Shown: one piece after another, positions 36,021 to 47,492 of the stretch
Layout of the letters: the number at the start of each line of letters is the position of its first letter
Position numbering within the stretch: the stretch's first letter is position 1
Assembly: GCA_033439685.1 (NCBI GenBank)
Contig: JAUEDM010000001.1
Span: 2,976,001-3,040,000 of the forward strand
Source of the DNA: Apodospora peruviana
Lineage: Eukaryota; Ascomycota; Sordariomycetes; Sordariales; Lasiosphaeriaceae
Direction of reading: 5' to 3'
DNA: 64,000 nucleotides
Translations under genes and position numbers: made by a program
Notes under the pieces: generated by a model
Databases searched by the model: none
The model's input: the letters and a program-made list of their open reading frames with translations, nothing else
Told to the model about the DNA's origin: nothing

Positions 36021-37853
36021 ATGGTGCTATCAAACGACCAACCGGGTGCCAACGGCGTTGACTTAGCGGCAAACGCACATAGGAGTCAGTCGTTTAATAA
36101 TGATGATGACGATACCGCAGCTGTTGATTCATTTATTCCTTCACACCCACTGGGAATAAAACCGCTTGGGAACAAATACTTCAGCAATGCCAAAGACGCC
36201 AGAGACTCCTTGGGTACCTTGCAGGTGTTACCTGATGAGTTGGTGGCCCAGCTTGTTGAGTTGCTTGACAAGCGCAGCCTGAGACTCCTAGGTTACTCCT
36301 GCAGGTTTCTGTATGCCATCTGTCTATCTGATGACCTCTGGAAATCCATCTTTTTAGAGTAAGTGCTACCCAGTCCGGAGGAGGACGCCCAACCGTCAAG
36401 TCCGTCTCGCTAGCGGCCTGGTGAACTCTGAGTATCTGGCGCATGGATACGGGGCACAAATTTGTTTGCCCGACCTCGGTTTTGGAATCTTATTACCGAC
36501 GAGTGGGACTGTAAAGCGTGTATCGCTATTGCAGTCGTTCTAAGTTTCAATCTGAGTCTTCCTGGTTGCTGAGTTTGACTGTAGGAGTCTGCGACTGCTT
36601 CTCAGACCGACAGGGGATTCATTATGAGCGGTTTGGACAACATTCAAAAGGCTAATCAATATTTTAGGTCAGAGCTTGCGACACAGTCTTCGTTCAAATG
36701 GCAGGGGTCATGGAGGGCAACAGTGCTTGGTCTTGCCCCTGAGCAACGGATTCGGATAGACTGCAGCAATGTCTTCTCTGACATGCTGCACCGCCCATTT
36801 GTCTGCAGCTACATTTCCCTGCGACAGTTTACCGCAAAGATACCGCCAGTAAACGAGATTGCCCGATTTGAAGACCTCTCATACGCCGACTTTGCTGAGA
36901 ACTGGAGCAACAAGCCCTTCATCCTCACTAAGTGTATCCAGTCGTGGTCAGTATATCAGTCGTGGACTGTTGACCATCTGCTCAAACTGTACCCGTATGT
37001 CAGCTTCCGGGCAGAGGCTGTCGATTGGTCTTTCTCAACCTACTGCCAGTACATGTTCGACAATCACGATGAGAGCCCTCTCTACCTTTTCGACAAGCAG
37101 TTTGCCGAGAAGATGAAGCTTAAAATCGGCAAAGAGGAAGGCGCGGCGTATTGGAAGCCGGACTGCTTCGGCCCGGATCTCTTCGATCTCCTCGGCCTGG
37201 AGCGACCGGCGCACCGATGGCTCATCATCGGACCTGAGAGGAGCGGGTCTACCTTTCACAAAGATCCAAATGCGACAAGTGCGTGGAACGCGGTGATCCA
37301 GGGAGCCAAATACTGGATTATGTTTCCCCCATCGGTATCAGTTCCTGGCGTATATGTGTCCCAAGATAACAGCGAGGTGACCAGCCCGCTCAGCATTGCC
37401 GAATGGCTGCTTGAATTCCACGCCGAAGCGCGGCAACTGCGAGAGTGCAAAGAAGGCATATGCCGAGCTGGAGAGATCCTTCATGTCCCAAGCGGCTGGT
37501 GGCATCTGGTCGTCAATCTCGAGGCCGGGATTGCCCTTACTCAGAACTTCGTGCCCAGATCCCACATCGCCGATGTCTTGTCTTTCTTGAGAGACCGGCC
37601 GGAACAGGTAACCGGCTTCAAGAGGGACATCAGTGACCCATATAATCTCTTTGTCGATCGCCTGAGAGCCGAGGACCCTGGGCTGCTTGAGGACGGCATT
37701 AAGCAGTTGGCAGAAAAGCAAGCGCCCAAGAAAAGAAGATGGGACATTGTGGTCGGAAACGCATCCACTGAAGACCAGCCGGTGAAGAAGAGCGGTGGCT
37801 TTAGCTTCGGATTTGGCTTTGGCGGGGACGATGATGGAGAAGAGATACCATAG
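36021..37853 (+). CDS. F-box plus JmjC oxygenase (JMJD6/PSR-like)
   Basis: Predicted Fe(II)/2-oxoglutarate oxygenase carrying an F-box. Exons are 36021-36358 and 36668-37853, giving 507 residues. The 309-nt intron 36359-36667 (GTAAGT, branch GGCTAATC, TTTTAG) is long for this window. The F-box lies at residues ~68-112 (LQVLPDELVAQLVELLDKR and the following CRFLYAICLSDDLWKSIF). The JmjC core has iron ligands His and Asp in STFHKDPNATSAWN near residue 309 and a distal His in GWWHLVVN near 390. GAKYWIMFPP holds the lysine expected to bind 2-oxoglutarate. HKDPNATSAWNAVIQG closely follows the JMJD6 pattern. The tail is Lys-rich, then Gly/Phe-rich (FGFGFGG) and acidic. The substrate could be a protein lysine or an RNA-associated protein; the sequence does not decide. 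Confidence 0.9.
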
Positions 37854-39258
37854 ACACTAGGTATCCTATTGCCTCTGTGGTAGGTTTGCTCTCTTCGGCT
37901 CTGTTATGGTCCATCTGGGATGTTATGAATGACGCCCCTTAGACGCTGGCGGGAGAGTCCAATAAAGGCAGGCGGATGTATAATAGCAGCGCAATAACCC
38001 GTACAAAGAAAGAACTGATTTGTATGAGAGATTGAAGAGTCCACCCATTATGGTTCTTTTTTCATGCCCCACCGCCCGCCAGCCTTTCATGTTGCGGTTC
38101 CCCATCTGCTTCTGAATGCTCATATACCGGTAGTTAGACGGATAGTAAGGTCGTCAGTTATCTCCTTTGTAGTGACGGTTGTTGGTGAAGTTCAGTTCCA
38201 ATTGGTTCTCTTCGCCGTTGTCCTGTTGCGCAGCAGGCCCATCCCAAGCTTGGGGAAGGCGCTAGCAGCATTCCGGGGCTTCGTTCACGTATCAGCGCCT
38301 CTGCGTAGCTCCAGGCACGCACTGTGGTGGTCTTGGAAACTGAGGTCCAAACCCGTGCTAAACAACCAACAATTATCCGTCCTATCCTATATCGACACTG
38401 TGCCGCACGAAGCAACTCATCTGAGTCCCGTCTCCGACCCCACGCTTTCATGGATACCTCTCTGGGTCGGCCCTCCCACCTCCTCAACCAACGAGGGACC
38501 TGATCCCCGTCTCTGCCCCGCCCGCCCAATGCCCGGGTCATCAGTGATCACCCAGCATTCAGGCGCTCGCCGCGCTCCAGACCTCTCAGACGTACCACAG
38601 CCGCTCCACCCACTCCCGTCCTCGTGTTTGTCCGGCATTCCGATCACCTCACAGCTGAGAGCTAGGTTGTGCTGACAGCCTGCGAGCCCGCTGCCTGGCG
38701 TGTCCATTGCTTGGCTCTGACTCCAACTTGTTGCCCTGCATTTCCTCCGATCTCTGTCTATCAAAGCCCATCTTACAGCCTGAGTCGATATTGTTGTTCC
38801 GCCGACTGGGACATCACCTCCTTCTGCTCCTGGGCCTCTTTCTGTTCCCGACGCGGCCTTGTTGTCGCCAGCTCAGCCTCCTCCCTTGCGACTCCCCCGC
38901 TCTCACCCTCGCCTTCCACCAGACAATGTCCGACGGCCGATGACAACATGCTCCTAGACGACCTTCCCAGTTTCCACCGTGCAGTCTCATATACAATCCT
39001 CCTTGCGGTGCCCTAACAAGCCAACGTTCTTTCCACCTGTTCTCCCCGCGTGTGGACACGCTACCTGTGCCCGGCCTTTCAAGTGGGCGCGCCCTCTTAT
39101 CTTCCGACGCCGACCCGTCACCAACGCTTGTCCCCGTCGGACTACAACCGTCAAACACCACGCGCCAGCCAACCGCGACCGACCTTGCAAGCTCTCGTAC
39201 ACGACTCCGGTCTTGCAAAAATACACTATCTCTGTTGAACAGCTGCCCTTGCACAAAC
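37854..39258. other. Intergenic with long pyrimidine-rich leader
   Basis: Tandem spacer. The last 500 bases are C/T-rich and probably transcribed leader of the next gene. Frames of 100-200 codons occur on both strands here but have no domain, and they overlap each other in ways typical of chance in G+C-rich DNA. Confidence 0.45.
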
Positions 39259-41585
39259 ATGGTGTCAGACGAGACATACGAGATCTGCCTCCCAGTTCTC
39301 CAGGACGCCAGCCTGCAGGACGAGGATAAGGCCGACAAGCTTGAAGCGCTCTTGAAGCAGAACACAGAACTGAGTGGGCGAGCTCTGGAGAACGCCGTAT
39401 TAGATGCTCTATGGAGGTTCAAGGATGGGCCAAAGGACGCAGCTTCGCCGCCGGCAATCCGACAAACAATACTCCGGCGTCCATCTCCGGCGTCTTGGCG
39501 AGGTCCTGGGACCCCGCTCTCCGGCTCTCCTCGTCTGGGTGTCAGCCCGCTTGCCCCGCCAGGCTTTGTACTGGCGAACTTCAACCGAACCATCTCATCA
39601 AGTGCTTCGCCATTCGGCTCCCCACGTCCGTCTCCAAGGCTTGCTTTTGCAGCTCCAGTGCCGCACAGCCCAAACCTGAATGCCTACCAGTTCGCCAGCG
39701 ACATCACACCAGCACCGGAGGTTTTTGAAGACTACCAGTCTGACAATGTGGACTGGCTTGTGAGCGATGATGCTATCAGCGTGTCTTCTTCCATCGGCGG
39801 CTCGAGCGGGCTGAACGTAGCCGCTCCCGAGTTTGTCTCCTCCCAGCAGACGGACATGACGCCCTATGATATGCTGAGGTCAATCTTGGGGCAGACCAAG
39901 ACGGATGAGGAGATAGGCGCTGCCCTGGCTGTACATGGCTACGACCTCGGCGCCACTGTCGCGGCTATTATGGATACCCAGATCCAGGATAACTTCGCTC
40001 TAGCTGCTCAGGCCGAGGAGGCCAAAGTTGTCGTCATTGGCAAATCTATGACCCCCGATGCGCGTCCTACGACCCCGGCAGACCAGCAGAAGTCTGGCGT
40101 TATCTGCAAGTTTTACCTATCTACTGGACAGTGCCTCCGGTCTGACTGTCGATTCAGTCACGATTTGAGTAACCATATCTGCAAGTAAGTGCAAATTAGA
40201 GTTTGGGTATGAGAATACGGGATCCTGACGTGTTTTCAGATACTGGGTTGCAGGAAATTGTCTCGCTGGCAACACGTGTATTTTCTCTCATGATCCAGCA
40301 CATCTTGTGAACAGACTTCATGTTGATGGGTCTAGCACGCCACCGACGCAACACGCATCCGTTAATCTGCAAGACTATAACAGCTTTCCGTCGCTCCAGC
40401 CGGGTACTCCGGAGCAAGTCCCTATATATCCGGCCATGGGGAACTTTCCGGCGGTGGGAATTACTCCGCCTCCAGGCTTCAAGGCGCATCATGGATATTC
40501 TGGAGAACGACCGAGATCTCGGCCGAGCAGCCGGCACCAGCAGAAGGAAATAGCGCCACCCGCTGCCCCCTCCTTGGACGATGCCGATGCATTCCCGACT
40601 CTCAGTTCGGCCTCGGCCAAGCAAGGAAAGAAACACCATGGGAAAAGGGGCGGGCATGGCCATGGACCCAAGGAAGCCTTTACGCCAAGCACTCTAGCGG
40701 ATATTGTTAAGATGTCTCCCTCTCCGGTTCCTGGGGGCCCGCGACAGGACCGCAAGATTGGTCGAAATGGCAGTTCAACCAGCATTCGCAACGGGGAGAA
40801 CAGTGCGGCTGCCCAGGCTATCCCGAATCCCAAGTGCATTCCCTGGCTTGAAACAGGCGAGAGGGCGAACAAGGCGTATCACAAAGCACGCCAGGAAGCC
40901 ATTAAGCATGGTGGCCTTCGAAACAAGTTTCTGCAGAGGTACGTGGAGCTAGAAAGGCGCGCGAGCTGATGAAGGATGCTGACATGTAACATCCAGTGCT
41001 GCGCAAGCGTGGAATCGTAACGATGCGCGAGCTGCAAAGGCGTTGAGCTTACGCGGCCAAAGTGAAAACGATCTTATGAGGAAGGCACATCGTGAGGCCG
41101 CGCAGTTATTATACGAGGAGCGCAACAAGGACCAGACCATCTGCCCCGAAATTTACGTCGACCTGCACGGATTGCACCCGGATGAGGCTGTGGATTATCT
41201 CGAGGGCGTCTTGATGGAGAATGGCACGGAGAGCCGGCCGATTTATGCCATCACTGGCACGGGACACCACAGCAAGAATGGCAAGGACAAGGTTGGTAGG
41301 GCTCTCCGGGCCTTTCTCAACGAATGGCGATACGCCTACCGCGAGTTTTCTGTACCTGGCGATAAGAACAGCATGGGTGGTATTCTAGGCATTGACGCTC
41401 GTAGCTGGGACAAGTCTCTCTCGCGAGACAGCGCGGCGGCGGGAAGAAAGGAGGAGGAAGCCAAAGAAGTCGATATCCTTTCCCAGGGCGTCGAGATCGG
41501 CGATGGTAAAGTGAAGCTTCTTGTTAGGGACACCTCGGGACCAAAGGAACCGCCAAAGGGCCCTTCGGGAAATCGAGGCAGGTGA
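39259..41585 (+). CDS. CCCH zinc finger and Smr-domain protein
   Basis: Probable RNA-associated nuclease or ribosome-quality-control factor. Exons are 39259-40184, 40240-40938 and 40997-41585, giving 737 residues. The introns are 55 and 58 nt (GTAAGT, GTACGT) with matching phases. A helical CUE-like segment (MTPYDMLRSILGQTKTDEEI) precedes two CCCH fingers, CKFYLSTGQCLRSDCRFSH and CKYWVAGNCLAGNTCIFSH. The intron falls between them. A disordered PAM2-like or prolyl region follows, containing SFPSLQPGTP and DAFPTLSSASAK. The C-terminal Smr domain has DLHGLHPDEAVDYLE and TGTGHHSKNGKDKVG, the catalytic or RNA-contact motifs of the family. The start at 39259 is chosen over in-frame 39052 because the extra residues look like translated leader. 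It resembles fungal Cue2-related Smr nucleases, but the two fingers differ from yeast Cue2. Confidence 0.9.
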
Positions 41586-42669
41586 CGATGTGTCAAATGA
41601 TGGGCGACGGGACCCCTTAATGGGACCGGGATCACTCTGGATAGGGGTTCTTGGCGGAGATGAGTTCAACCTGGAGCAGACAAGTAGCACTAGCAGAAGA
41701 AGTAGTAGAGCGCAAACCAAGTAAAACTTAGAAGAATCCCGGCAAAGACAAAATGACCTTGATATTGTATTCAGTCCTAGGCCTTATCTGACCATTGAAC
41801 TGGCAACAGCTGAGGTGACGGGGCGATGCATCATCGAGCTGTGGTGAAGCCGCCCCATTTCGGGTTACTACCTGGCACTCACCATGTAGTGGCTGATCCC
41901 TGCCTGGCAGGGCTGCATCTGCCATCTGCCCCCCTCCAGTTCAACTGTCCATCTCTTGTCAATAATATCATGGAGAGGTGCCTCGGGAGGCATTATGTGG
42001 TATTCTCTCTGCTGCACGTGTACAGTAAATTTGCGCCGATGTGCTGAGGAATTTACTGTCCTGAAACAGTTACATGTAATCTGTACGGATACACAGAAGG
42101 TGCTTTGCGCTGACGAACTATATATAGCCTTTACTAAATACCAGTGCGTTTTCTTAGCTGGCGGTACGGAGTAGCTGAAGAGGCTGAAAGCAGTTGGACG
42201 GTGCCCCCTGGTTGAACTCCGTATGTGCCTGTCAGCTTTGTGCACCAATCCACACCACACGTGTTTTGTACGGAAACGCTGGGTGAGAACGGATGCTTGT
42301 GGCTGAGCTCGTTCTCCCTTTCACACACCCCGGCTGTTTCGTCTGACAGACCTCGCTCCTGATGCTGACACTGACAACGACCAGACGCTTTTCTCCCTAA
42401 GAATAATCAGGTTCCGATTTTCCCCATCATTTTCAAGTTCAGTGGAATCGAGGCAGCGCAGCGCAACGCAAGCAAACTTTGGTTTCCTATTTCGACTACT
42501 TCAATGGCTACGACAAGGTAGCACCTACCTTACCTTTATGCATACTGTACTTCGGGAATACCTGAGTTGAATCGTAAAGGCATTGGACGGATTGGACCGT
42601 TCTTTTCTTCATCGAACCGACCTAAACCAACCTACTGCCTTAACCAATCTCTCGAATAAATCAGTCGTG
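41586..42669. other. Intergenic with an inverted pair of TACGGAGTA-like words
   Basis: Tandem spacer upstream of TVP38. TACGGAGTA at 42165-42173 faces ACTCCGTA at 42216-42223, an imperfect inverted pair with a loop of about 42 bases. TAGGTA/TACCTTACC words occur near 42515-42535. No gene was seen. Confidence 0.5.
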
Positions 42670-44113
42670 ATGCCCGCAGACGACGACTACCGCTCCGCAG
42701 CCGCGGCGCTCGCGACTTCTACCATAACGTCCAGAACACCCTCCCCACGGCCAGGATCCGACCAAAACAGCAACCCTCTGTCTTCTTCTTCCTCCTCCTC
42801 GTCCCCGATAATACCGACAAGATCCTCACAAGATGCTGCTCCTACTTGGGCCCGCCCGACGCCCTCGTCCTTCCGCCGCCTGTCCACCACCGCTACCACT
42901 CGCAACAGACCGTACCACAACCGAGCCGGGTCGCTGTTCTCGCAACATAGCGAAGGCGGAGATCAGTCCCTCAAAGCGCGCGTCATGCACAACATCAGCG
43001 CGATGAACCTCAAAGCCTGGCGACTATTCACTTCCTTGACACCCGTCCAGCGCGCGGCGGTGGTCGTCGCCCTCTGCGTCCTTTTTACTCTGTCCATTCT
43101 CGGCCTGGTCTACTCGCATCGCATCTTCGCCGCGCTCGGGCCGATCGCGAAATCCTGGCGCGCGCTGCCGGCCGGCTGGTTAATCGTCTGGGTCATGTGT
43201 TTCTGCACCGCCTTTCCTCCCGTGATCGGCTACTCCACCACCGTCAGCATCGCGGGTTTCGTGTATGGGTTCCCATGGGGTTGGCCGATTGTGGCGAGCG
43301 CGACGGTCGCGGGCTCGACGGTGGCGTTTTTCACGAGCCGGGGGATCTTTAGTCATTACGTGCACCGGCTGGTGGGAACGGACAAACGCTTCGTTGCGCT
43401 GGGCCAGGTGTTGAGAAGGGACGGGCTGGGTGTGCTGGCTATGATACGGTTCTGTCCGCTGCCGTACAGTTTGAGTAATGGGTTTTTGGCGACGGTGCCG
43501 AGCGTGAAGTTGTGGACGTTTGCGGGGGCTACGGCGTTGGCTACGTATGTTTTTTTTTCTATCCTAGCTGGGGTGGTGTGGTTGATATGATTATGTGCTA
43601 ACTTTTATTTGACGGTATAGACCAAAACTAGCCATCCACGTTTTCATCGGCAGCCGGCTTGCTCTGCTCGCGGAGAGCGGCGACGATATGACGGCGGGCG
43701 ATCGCGCCATTAATTATGCCAGCATGATCGTGTTTGGGATTGTGGGCTTCGCTGTTGGCTTAATCATTTACCGGCGCACCATGGCGCGGGCGGCGGAGCT
43801 TGCGCGCGAGGACGGCCTCGAGGCCGGGGACGACGTGCTCGCCGACGCGGCCGCCGCGACGGCCGACGGGATCATTGACAGACACGACGATGACGATGAT
43901 CTCGACTTCGACTATGCCGACGAGGAGCAGGAGAGCAGCCGGCTGATGCGGCCCATTGTCAATCATAAGAGTGATGCTGATGTGGACGCCGCCGCGCTGA
44001 TGAATGACGACGACGATATCTCCCTGTGGGAGACCGATCCTTATGGGAACGGCATGTATAGGGATAGCTGGGATGATGAGCAGCCTAACCGTCCAAACGG
44101 GGCCACGAGGTAA
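42670..44113 (+). CDS. tvp38: TVP38-family (VTT/DedA) Golgi membrane protein
   Basis: Multi-pass membrane protein of the Golgi/endosomal system. Relatives TMEM41B and VMP1 act as lipid scramblases, but TVP38's reaction is not established. Exons are 42670-43544 and 43621-44113 with intron 43545-43620 (GTATGT, branch GTGCTAAC, ATAG), giving 455 residues. The N-terminal 110 residues are Ser/Pro-rich and cytosolic-looking. Hydrophobic segments start at AAVVVALCVLFTLSILGLV, WLIVWVMCFCTAFPPVIGY and GWPIVASATVAGSTVAFF. The VTT core shows GFVYGFPWG and MIRFCPLPYSLSNGF. The last membrane helix is in exon 2 (MIVFGIVGFAVGLIIYRR), followed by an acidic Asp-rich tail. The start MPADDDYRS at 42670 fits known fungal TVP38 N-termini better than the earlier in-frame methionine at 42583. 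Confidence 0.94.
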
Positions 44114-44700
44114 CATGGCCGGCGGAAGATGATCGTAGAGGGCATTGAGGACGCGGCAATTTTTATTTGACGGTTGTCTTGTTTATTTGATGTTGCATTT
44201 GGGCGGCGTTCTTTTGGATAAGTAGCGGCTGGCAGTTGGCGTCTTTCTGTGTGCGTGTATACAACTTACTATCATACATAGACGGGCAAAGCCTATAGAG
44301 AGGCCCCGGGCATATCAAAGACACTAGATCTCCTTGTTCTATCTTGACTCCTGGATACCATCCATTACTTTTCTTTAAGGGCCAATAATAGGAATCAATG
44401 GGGATTCCATGAATGTAGAATGATCAATATAATAACGATGGCGGAAAAGCAAAAATATTTTTGGGATTCCCTGGCAATAGCCCCTAATAACTCCTCGCTA
44501 CGCTATCCAACATCATACCAAATGTAAATACGTCCCTGAAAGTAAACAAAAAGAAAATGCTTCCCTTGCTTGCTCACCGGCTCAATACAAATTATACATC
44601 AAACAAACAAGGATGACCAAAACTGGGTCCACAACTCATAATCTTCATCAATCCATTCATAAATCAGATCAATGACCGTCATACGCCGGGTTCCAAACTC
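44114..44700. other. Convergent 3' region
   Basis: This A+T-rich spacer lies between TVP38 and the unknown minus-strand gene. Nothing was recognised. Confidence 0.5.
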
Positions 44701-46523
44701 CTATTGCCCTTGAAACCGCTGCATGAACTGAATCGCTTGCTCCATGGGATACCCAATGAAAACCGGGCCCGAGATGTTAAAGACTATCTGTGGAGTAGCA
44801 ACAGCAGCTGGAACAGGAGCGCCTTTGGCATCCGCGTTAGATCTCAGAAACGGCATTTCGGGCGTGTTGACAAATGTAGGCGGGAGGTTGGCCGCCGTAT
44901 GCGTAGGTGCCGGTGCTGATTGCGGCTGCGGCGCGCGGTTCTTCGCCGTCGTAAACGGGTCGTGCTGCTGCTTCTGCTGCTGCCGTTCAGTTGTAGCAGC
45001 CGCTACATGATCCGATTCTCGGTCCGAGGAAATCTCGTCTGGTTTCGGAAAGGGAGAGGAGGGAAACGTCAGTTTGGTGTGATCAAAGGGACATTTCCGG
45101 GGAGTTTTGCCGGGATCTTGCGGAGGCCGGAGAGGACTGTGCATCCTCACGGGGGCCGGGGAGGGTGACACGGGCCGTTCGTGGAGCAGCTCGTCGTGGG
45201 CTGGACCGGCCGCAAAGGGAACAGAAATGCCCCAAGGCCGGCTCGGCGACTCTCCCAACCGCACCTCTCGCAGGGGGCGGTCGAAGTGGCTTTCACGATC
45301 CTCGACGTCTACGGGTGGCGCCTCGTCCTCCTCCTCTCCTTGGGGGTCACTGGCGGTAACTGCTTGAGCCCAACTCTCCACTCTTTTATTCGAGGCCCTA
45401 TCCACGTCTTCTGGGTCCTCCTCCATGGCCGTTACGGGCAGCATGGGTCGATGAAGGTGACTAAGATCATTGATCATGCTGACGAGGTTCCCATATTTAG
45501 CGTCGAGCTTTCTTATTTGCTCCTCGTTTTTTTGGTAGCGCCCGACGCAGACTTCATGGCTCCGCGGAATTTCGTGCTTATGTTGCTCAACATAGTGGGC
45601 AATCTCCTCGGGGGAGTGTTTATCGAGGTAACGAATCGGACATTTCGAGGCGGCCGTTGCCGGCGCCGCAGACGTGTTCTCAAGCATGGCAGCACATATA
45701 GGGTCAGAGGAGTGATGTGGTGTAGGATCAACCGTTGTGCCAGTTAGGTCATGCGTGGCGTCCCCGGCCCGTTGGGCATCTTCCTCTCTTTGTTCGCCTA
45801 TCTCACCCATTTTGGGCGCGGAGAACGGACAAGCCAGGAGACCCTTCTTACCGGGCACGGTAAAATCTTGCTCGAGGACGGTGGACACGGTGGTGTTCAT
45901 TGTTACTGCATCACCTGGCGATACAGACGTTTCCTTACTCGAACCGCTGTCTTCTTTGCTCACATCACCCATATCGGCAGCAAGCTGCTGAGCCGCTATT
46001 CTGCCCTCTCTGATGAGCAACGCTATCTGGTGTTGGCCGCTGCCCCCTTGGTTGCACCTGGGTAGAGGAACTACCGACGTCGGTGTCGCGATAGGAGAGT
46101 GTAGATCGGGAGGGAGCTGGAGTTTGGCTAACGTCTCGGAAACTTCAGGCACGCCAGGCGCATATTTATCGGCAAGATATTGATACTGATGAGCGCTCCG
46201 GGTTAGTGACTTGGTTACCACGGAAAAATGCGTGGAACAAAGCAATGTGGAGAGGAGAAACGAATCAGACATTAGAAGTTGTCTTCAATCTGCCATCATC
46301 CCGTAGGAATCCAGCTACAGATCTAGAGCTAAAAATCATCATATTGGGGGTGGGCGAGACCGTCACGGCCTGGGAATCGAAAGAGAATTGTGTGACATAC
46401 CTGCTCGTGCGCATACCGGAGCTTGTGCTCCAGTATGGTTTTGCGATCAATCAACGACTGTACTTCATCAGCAAGAGCGTTGAAGGACTCGGTCAGAGTC
46501 TGGGTGAGTTGAATGTGATTCAT
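44701..46523 (-). CDS. Unknown protein with three Cys-Pro motifs
   Basis: Unrecognised. Exon 1 is 46523-46401 and exon 2 is 46185-44701, separated by a 215-nt intron (GTATGT...ATCAG) with phase 0 on both sides, giving 535 residues. The first 55 residues form a likely amphipathic or coiled helix (LTESFNALADEVQSLIDRKT). Three Cys-Pro dipeptides stand in similar settings: ACPFSAPK near residue 160, KCPIRYLDKHS near 223 and KCPFDHTK near 406. The middle one opens a His/Cys-rich stretch (His at about 231, 238, 243, 245 and 251, Cys at 254) that is followed by a second helical segment RRKLDAKYGNLVSM-like in character. Much of the rest is Pro/Ser/Glu-rich and disordered. The C-terminus IGYPMEQAIQFMQRFQGQ is short and helical. 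Cys-Pro motifs can bind heme in other families; here that is speculation. It is divergent from the proline iminopeptidase gene. Confidence 0.8.
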
Positions 46524-47492
46524 CCCATTGATGGAGCGGGGGACGCTTCGTGTTTAAGGCCAAAGCTTGTGGCCGAGCTGGGCCAACGCAACTCGTTGCT
46601 GTTGTGTTCAGAGGGAAAGAGGAATGCTGTTTTTTCCGCTGCCACCCGAATTATAGTCCGCTAAGGTGGGGCTTTTGGCGCCTACTGACCCCACCTTGGG
46701 CACTCCGTCCACTGCACGGATGATTTTGGCCGGCTCCGGTCGGGCCTTGGCAATGTTCATAACGGTATTCGCGACGAGAGCTCCTTCCAGGTCGGACTCG
46801 GGGCGCCGGAAGCAGTCTCGGCGTCCATGTTCAACTGTCCATCCTTATCTGGCAGGTACGTCTAATAACACCAACGTACCTAGGTACCTGCCTAGATAGT
46901 GGACTCGTGCTGAATCGCACTTTCTTACCTGCTGTATCGGCCTTGGTGTGCAACCTCCGGTCCAAGGAGGCTTATATTTTCCCCTCCTTTATCCGTGAGT
47001 TCAGTTATCTGCCTACCCTTAAGATTTAGCTATCTTACTTGCACGACATTTCCTCAACAACAACCGTCAGTTTCACGCGTGTTCAACGACTCAGTGGTGA
47101 CTCGAGTTCATCTTAATATCAACTTTTTTGGAACCCAAATTCTGTTCGTGACGTGGCGTGGGGCTTGGATGAACACATACTCTACTTGCCGTACACACCG
47201 CTGCCCGTATTTTAGAACGTGAGTTCGCGATGAACACAGAACCTGATATACATTTTCCTTCAACGCATATTTTCATCCCCCTAGCAGCATACCAGCTCCA
47301 CCCCCCGAGCTCAGCATCTCCATCATAGGCGTCGGAGCAAAATAATATCAGTGATAGATCGCAGACGCAGCGGGGGGTTTCTTGTAAAAACAGGGTCTTG
47401 CAAAGTATTGGCACTGACGTTTTAGAGGTGTCCTACAGACCCAAGACCGTCGATCCTCAAAGCCGCCTCAAATCAAGAATCTCGTAGTCAAC
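46524..47492. promoter_or_regulatory. Divergent promoter region
   Basis: The region separates two outward-facing genes. A perfect palindrome GTACCTAGGTAC lies at 46876-46887 near the middle. No gene was seen. Confidence 0.5.

Noticed and set aside
38064..38675. 203-residue plus-strand frame in the spacer before the Smr gene
   Set aside because: No domain, no splice support, and a competing minus-strand frame over the same bases.
38814..39593. 259-residue minus-strand frame over the start of the Smr gene
   Set aside because: It overlaps convincing plus-strand coding sequence with conserved domains.
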